DNA from: Aristolochia californica
Lineage: Eukaryota > Streptophyta > Magnoliopsida > Piperales > Aristolochiaceae
DNA length: 64,000 bases
Assembly (NCBI GenBank): GCA_029961685.1
Contig: JARWKL010000016.1
Location: 3,969,207-4,033,206 of the forward strand
Direction: 5' to 3'
Under the pieces are notes generated by a model, which was given only the letters and a program-made list of their open reading frames with translations, searched no databases and was not told the DNA's origin. A program made the translations under genes and the position numbers. Below, one piece after another: positions 58,745 to 64,000 of the stretch. The number at the start of each line of letters is the position of its first letter. The first letter of the stretch is position 1.

Positions 58745-59365
58745 ATGGGGAACTGCCACTCGTTTTGTTACTCTTTTCTGTCAAGATCTTTGCCCTCAAC
58801 GTACCTTTCTATGGTTCCTTTCCTCCGTCAGCCGGAGCAGCTCAGCCTTGACATAGAGGAACAGCTTAATCATGCCAGAGACCAGCTCAACCAGGCCACA
58901 AAGGAGCAGCTCGACCATGCAAGAGATCAGATCAACCAGGCCACAAAGGAGCAGCTCGAGCAGGCCAGAGACCAACTCAACAATGTCCAAGGGCAGCTGG
59001 TTGACGCAGGACAGACATTCAAGGAAGCCATCACTGCGGGTATCGATAAATCATCTTCTTCCATTACGAATTACTTGCCTCATGAGTTAAATCCAAAGAA
59101 TATCTTCCCCGGAAGCATGATCCCAGAGCAGACAGTCAAGGAAACTATCACCGGGGTTATCGACCAATCATCTGCTACCATTACGAAGAACTTGCCACAG
59201 TTGAACCCAAAGAATATCTCCCCCGGAAGCATCATTCCAGAGCAGACAGTCAAGGAAACTATCACCGGGGTTATCGATCAATCATCTTCTACCATTACGA
59301 AGAACTTGCCACAGTTGAACCCAAAGAATATCTTCGCCGGAAGCATGATTCCTCGTGGAATTTAG
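58745..59365 (+). CDS. Repeat-built, probably acylated small protein
   Basis: Single-exon frame of 206 residues, not a family I can name. The start, MGNCHSF, fits N-myristoylation at Gly2 with a nearby Cys for palmitoylation, so membrane attachment is likely. Residues about 34-80 hold three 15-residue units (EQLNHARDQLNQATK and variants) that would form an amphipathic helix, as in LEA or apolipoprotein-like proteins. Residues about 85-204 hold three longer units of about 38 residues (QTVKETITGVIDQSS, TITKNLPQLNPKN, then GSMIPE), the last two almost identical in DNA with a 114-base period. The period keeps the frame, which supports coding. It could be a stress-related membrane-binding protein; that is inference. 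Confidence 0.7.
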   Translation: MGNCHSFCYSFLSRSLPSTYLSMVPFLRQPEQLSLDIEEQLNHARDQLNQATKEQLDHARDQINQATKEQLEQARDQLNNVQGQLVDAGQTFKEAITAGIDKSSSSITNYLPHELNPKNIFPGSMIPEQTVKETITGVIDQSSATITKNLPQLNPKNISPGSIIPEQTVKETITGVIDQSSSTITKNLPQLNPKNIFAGSMIPRGI

Positions 59366-60792
59366 AGACACCGAATGTGGCGCTGGGGAGGTTCTATCAT
59401 CTGGTAAACCCTTTTAATATGGATAAATATTGATTTCTCTTGTTCATGGACGCTGTTCATGTTTGTATCCTCTGTGTTTTGTGAAGACATGGTTCAAGGA
59501 AACCATGTTTTCTGCTCAAGAAAATCGAGCTTTGACAGGCTCACTTGTGTGTTCTACTTTTCTCTCATTTACCTAGCTTGAGAAATCCCTGTAGAACAAG
59601 CCATAATTTCTTTCTGATTGATGGATTTCCATAAGAAAAAATTTGATAGTTGATTGGTTGAAATTTAAGGGTGAAGCTTAAAGGCTATTTGAAATAAGAA
59701 ATAATGTAAAAATTACCAAAAAATAAAGTAAGCATTGATAAATATTATTAATTTTGAAAGCAGATTTGTGATGAAATAAAGCTTTCTCTTAACATGTTAT
59801 TTTCTAACTCAACATGTACATAACTTGATGAACCAAACACCAATAAGTGATCAAAGCATACCTCTTTTTGAGTCAATGCCTCCTCTGGTAACCCATTGTC
59901 TAGGGCATAAGAAGAAGATCAATTGTGCAAAGATCTAGAACGATCGTAGTAGACCACAATAGAATCTTATGCTCCTCGTTCGCTCCTGTGTGGTTCTGTT
60001 CATACACTCAACAACACCATTCAGCCATTCTGCTTTGACTGTCGGGGTGTAGTAAGCAATTTTTTTATTCCATGTTTGTCATAGTAGGATTAAAATTTTC
60101 TTCTACAATATGCACCACCATTTTCAGATTTCGTGCACTTTAATTTCTATCTTGTCTCATTGTCAACAAGAGTTTTCCATTTGATAAATAAAGAAAACAC
60201 ATTAGATTTATTTTTGTAAAAAATAAGCCTATAACTTGAGTGTAACATCATCAATAAAATTAACAAAATAATACGTACCTCGTAGAGAAGAAACTTCGGT
60301 TGGTCTACAAACATCAATATGAACCAATTCAAGGCGTGACATGACATCCTACATTGAGGACGATGTGGCTTCCCAATGATGCGGTGGGTGACATGTTGTT
60401 AGACTCTTCAGGTTTTGATGTGGTTTGATGACGTGACACCACTTAAGCGGTCAAAGCTTATTATTTAAAAAAAAGGGTAGTTCAATAAAAATTCCTACTT
60501 TTTAGTTAGGTAATAATCTAAAGAGTACATCAATTTTTAGAAATTAGAATAAAATTTTAAATTATTTAGTAGTTTAATTTTATAAGAAAGGAATGTTGCT
60601 TCCAAAAACATAAAAATAAAATAAAATTAGTAAATATCTTTCCACTAGAATATATGAACATAAAAACTAGACTAAGGAGTAATTATAGCTTGAATTTTGA
60701 AAATTTTGAAGTTTTTGTATTGTAATGGTAGATATAAGCCTGATGTCAATTGCGGAAATATACATGAGCTTTAATTAAAAAAAATATGTCAC
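59366..60792. other. Intergenic, no gene seen
   Basis: AT-rich. A stretch near 60160-60350, read on the minus strand, vaguely resembles degraded Copia-type retroelement sequence, but too weakly to call. Confidence 0.4.
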
Positions 60793-60874
60793 CGTCGACA
60801 GCAGGGTTCGAACCTGCGCGGGCGAAGCCCAACAGATTTCAAGTCTGTCTCCTTAACCACTCGGACATATCGAC
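60793..60874 (-). tRNA. tRNA-Ser (anticodon UGA)
   Basis: 82 bases. The acceptor stem GTCGATA pairs with TGTCGAC, discriminator G. The D arm is CCGAGTGGTTAAGG and the anticodon loop ACTTGAAAT carries TGA. A long variable arm (TTGGGCTTCGCCCGCG) marks a class II tRNA, and the T arm has GGTTCGAACCC. No intron. Looks functional, nuclear-type Ser tRNA. Confidence 0.95.
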
Positions 60875-61015
60875 TGTTGATCCTCTCTGAGAAACATAAT
60901 ATTAATAGCCTGTATCTACATTTTATTATGAAATGTTCTCGTCGGTCGTGAAGATTTTTTCCATTCACAGCTCAAAAACATTGGCATCAGAAAAGAAGAA
61001 AAAGAGAGAGTAAAC

Positions 61016-61087
61016 TGCGTCTGCCGGGAGTCGAACCCGGGTCTATTGCTTGGAAGGCAATTATCCTAGCCGTTGGACTACAAACGC
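61016..61087 (-). tRNA. tRNA-Gly (anticodon UCC)
   Basis: 72 bases. Acceptor GCGTTTG pairs with CAGACGC, discriminator A. D arm TCCAACGGCTAGGA, anticodon loop CTTCCAA with TCC, T arm CCGGGTTCGACTCCCGG. No intron. It lies about 140 bases upstream of tRNA-Ser on the same strand. Confidence 0.95.
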
Positions 61088-62439
61088 TACGATGGCCATA
61101 ACCATGTATTTTGATATAGATCTCGTATCAACAGGTTTGTCTCTGTAAGCGAACTCTCCCTGAACTGCAAGTCCATTTCGCCGCCAAAGAAATGGCAAGC
61201 TCTGTGCTCTGAGCTGATATTGAAACAGATAATCTATTGATTTTAAATGAAAAGCTTGATCCTCTATTTTATATTCTCTCTTCTAAACTACTTACTGTAC
61301 GTTGCATCAAGGAGAACGGCGGCCTCTTCCACTGAAACGAGCGACTGCGAATGGTAGCTTCACTGTGAAGGGTGCACAGTCCCCCTCGATCCCAAGGCAC
61401 CCAAAGTACTCCCAAAAACCGAAACACTGGGTAATTCCGATTGTTGCTTAACGAAATTCATTCCTTACAAGACCAGTTTAGTGAAAGCTAGCGGCCTTAT
61501 CATGGAACCAAAATATGCAGCGGCTCTTCTGCAAGTACAAGAAAACAGTTTCCATGTACGCTGCAGCTTAGAACACGCTCCACAGGCAAAGCGATTCAGT
61601 CCTTTGAGAGTCACTGAAATTGGTAAGAGAACTAGCATTCCTCCGAGGGACGTCGAAATGGGTTCACGCTCAGTTCTGTGTGCGCTTTGATCCTATTCTC
61701 ATATGTTGCTGATGGGGAACTGATGGCAGTATGGTAAGCTCCTCCGTCTTTCAGAACTGAGTTCCCACATCGGTGGCCGATCGATGGACGGATGCAAAGC
61801 TCTTCCTCTTCAGTAGGTTAACGACGGATTGATGATTAGAGGCGGCGGACGATCCGATGAACAAGGTGCTCGAGCTTGGTCGCACAACCTGACTGCTCCA
61901 GCAACCAGAAATGCAAGCCTCTTCCCACTGTAAGTTCTTCTTCTTTTTACTACTGCTAGAGAATCCTTTATCCACCGTACTTGACGAAACGTTAGATGAT
62001 CCGCTAATTTGAAACTGCGTTTCCTTGTAAAAATTGAGCAGTCTTTCAGGTTTCGCTTTGTGAGTGATGCCAGAATCCGAGGGATATCATCTGTACACAG
62101 CAAGTTAGATAGGTGATTTGCAGCCTGAAATCCAAACTAAGATGGGTTTTTGATGAACTTTCTCAACAAAAATGAAAAATTCACTAGAAAGGTTCTGTTA
62201 TATTAAATAAAAATAAAAATGACAAAGAAATAGGTAAAACAATTTTCAAATTGAGTTTGAGAAATCATTTTCCTTTTCTTTTTTCTTTCCTTTGTTTTTT
62301 TTCATTTTTTTTCCTTCTTGATTTTTTTCATTTTTTTTCCTTCTTCTTGATTTTTCCTATAGCAGAGAAGAGCACAAAATGTAGGAATTTCTCTTAGACC
62401 TTTTCTAGGAAATGCTGGGAAGATATGTTTCCATGGACC
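61088..62439. other. Intergenic, no gene seen
   Basis: Frames of 60-100 codons on both strands at 61480-62100 resemble no family. Could be a non-coding transcript; no evidence either way. T-rich tract with repeated 'cattttttttccttcttgatttt' at about 62300-62355. Confidence 0.4.
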
Positions 62440-62830
62440 AATAAGGTCTTATGTTTCCTAAATATATTTTTACTACAAAAATCATATAATTTTTCTAGTA
62501 AGATTTTTCAAGCTAGATGGGTCGAAAAACCATACGAATTTTTTTTGAATAAATATTTAATAATTGATGCTATAATATTTCAGCACCAAGGTAATTTGGT
62601 AGTTGATATTTTATTTTACTAAAAATTTATCGACAAGTTTGGTAATTTATGAGATTAATTATTAATTTTTATTTATTTCCCTAGAAAACGCACTAACAGG
62701 TTCATTTAATTTTCCTTGAAATTTTTTAAAACTTTTCGTATAATTTCCTAATAACGTACTAATCGGATTATCTAAACGTTTCTTCAAGATGTGTATCGGG
62801 ATATAAATTTTCAACCAAGAGCACTAACAA
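62440..62830 (+). repeat. Unclassified dispersed repeat, copy 3 (short)
   Basis: Matches the left half of the repeats at 2640 and 55030: 'tagtaagatttttcaa', 'ttttttttgaataaatattt', 'attaattattaatttttatttatttccctag', then 'ataaattttcaaccaagagcac'. It lacks the CG-rich right end. Confidence 0.7.
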
Positions 62831-63327
62831 GAGAGTGTACCATTTTCCTTTTCTTTTTCTCTTTAGAGGAGAAGAGAAAAAATGCAAGAATTTATCCCAA
62901 TGAATTCTCATTTTTGTTGGGAAAAACTCTTCCTTTGTTTTTTTTTTTTTTTCTTTTCTTTCTTCTCCTTCTTTCCATGTTTTTCCTACTTCTCCTTTTT
63001 CTTTTCCCCTTTTTATCTTTTGTCCTTTCTTCCTCGGCAGGAATCTCCTTTGTCGTTGCTATGGAAGAGGACCCACATAGCGTGCATAAAAAAAAGAAAA
63101 AAAATTGAAGAAAACTGAAAAAGGTAATTTTTGGATAGTCAGGAAAGATAGGGTAGAATCTTAAGTCTCATCTCATAGTGGCAGTTATGTAAATCAAAGG
63201 AGTGTAAATAAAATAAGCTTCGCATACTGATATATAAAGCTCAGCCCGACACGAGGCGACACGAGGGCTCTCCCCGCCAGAATGCCCTGTAACTTGGTAA
63301 TGGGACCCCCCCGTAGGGACCGGATTG
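62831..63327. other. Downstream of D14, no gene seen
   Basis: Pyrimidine-rich low-complexity DNA (62935-63030) and the expected D14 3' UTR. No coding signal. Confidence 0.45.
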
Positions 63328-64000
63328 TCATCTCGGAAGCTGTCGACGCAGGACCCGAACGACCAGCTGCGGCGCGCTCAGATGGGGCAGGTGCCCCTCT
63401 GTACGAAGGATCTCCACCGTGTTCCGACCCCCCAGGTGGTTCTTCAGGTACATCGCCACTGACACCGGCACCGACACGTCGTTGTCCCCCTGAATGATGC
63501 AACAGGGCACGCTCACTTGTCCCAGAATCCCCCTCAAGTCGCTGTTGAACACCGTCCGGGACACGAACAGCGTTATGTCCGGCCTCATGTTGAACAGCGT
63601 CCGGCTGAACTCTCTCACCGCCTCCGGCACGTCCGCCCCCACCGCCAGCGGCGCGTATCCGTCCACGAACGCCTTATAGTTTGCCTCCATCGCCGTGAAC
63701 ACCTGCTCGATCTCCGCTTGCTCGAAACCCCCTTGGTAGTTCGTGTCATTCAAGAATCTGTTATAAAAAAATAAACAAAAAAAAAATGTTGAAAAGGGTG
63801 TTTAGTTCGGGCACGGGCGAATGTGGGTTTCTTAATTCTTACCTCGGGGACGCTCCGATGAGGACGAGCTTGTTGAACAGCTGGGGTCGTCGGATTGAAG
63901 CCATGATACCGATCGTGGCCGAGACGGAGTGACCCACGAATGAACAGTTCTGGACTCCCTTGGCGTCCAGTATGTAGAGGAGATCATCCACGTAGGCCTC
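63328..64000 (-). CDS. D14: Strigolactone receptor D14, 3' part (runs off window)
   Basis: Last exon 63328-63757 and the end of the preceding exon 63843-64000, joined across an 85-base GT-AG intron (ASPR|FLND). D14 is an alpha/beta hydrolase that binds and cleaves strigolactone, then recruits the MAX2/D3 F-box protein to trigger SMXL/D53 breakdown and restrain branching. The catalytic triad is visible: Ser in GHSVSA, Asp in GDNDVSVP, His in EGHLPHLS. D14-specific stretches include [40 protein letters not shown] and [17 protein letters not shown]. The exon-intron boundary is the usual one for D14. The 5' end, with the lid start and oxyanion loop, is outside the window. The close match to D14 proper and not KAI2 is from sequence memory and is strong. 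Confidence 0.96.

Noticed and set aside
61481..62103. Short frames on both strands near the tRNA genes
   Set aside because: No similarity to known families and no consistent frame; left as intergenic.

Overview
This is nuclear DNA from a flowering plant. The evidence is the gene content: a strigolactone receptor, a DYW-type PPR editing factor, a UGT73-like glycosyltransferase and a plant-type VDAC. The genes are spliced with plant-style introns, the telomere-type repeats are TTTAGGG, telo-box and site II motifs precede a ribosomal protein gene, and long AT-rich stretches hold Copia, LINE and PIF/Harbinger debris. I cannot name the species. There is no operon structure; the genes are independent housekeeping or plant-specific units.

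Layout. 0.65-2.1 kb (-): an intact UDP-glycosyltransferase. 4.2-15.5 kb (-): a DEAD-box RNA helicase of the RH10/DDX47/Rrp3 type. Its last four exons are present a second time downstream (4.6-5.4 kb) with splice sites and frame kept. An exon that should carry motif Ia was not found in the large second intron, which holds a LINE fragment. 17.4-17.7 kb: degenerate telomere-like repeats. 19.2 kb (+): ribosomal protein uL24 (RPL26). 23.2 kb (+): F-box protein. 26.2-31.8 kb (-): a VDAC2-like porin with a LINE 3' end in its second intron, head-to-head with a conserved plant Arg-rich protein gene of unknown function (32.3-35.4 kb, +). 35.5-37.4 kb (-): a frameshifted PPR pseudogene. 37.9-38.5 kb: two degraded Copia LTR ends. 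39.2-40.7 kb (+): an armadillo-repeat protein. 42.7-47.9 kb: an AT-rich transposon nest with a dead PIF/Harbinger transposase, inverted and direct repeat blocks, a G23 tract and a probable solo LTR. 48.2-49.9 kb (+): a DYW2-like PPR protein. 51.4-54.1 kb (+): ribosomal protein eL42 (RPL36a). 56.9-57.2 kb (-): a small plant-specific protein. 58.7-59.4 kb (+): a repeat-built, probably acylated small protein. 60.8-61.1 kb (-): tRNA-Ser(UGA) and tRNA-Gly(UCC). 63.3-64.0 kb (-): the 3' part of a D14 strigolactone receptor gene, running off the window.

The most interesting points are the helicase's duplicated but still splice-competent terminal exons and its apparently missing motif Ia exon, two GC-AG introns in unrelated genes, the acylation-motif protein made of two repeat types, and a three-copy dispersed repeat I cannot classify. 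I saw no convincing new multi-gene system. Splice coordinates were derived by hand from GT/GC-AG signals, phase and known family sequence.
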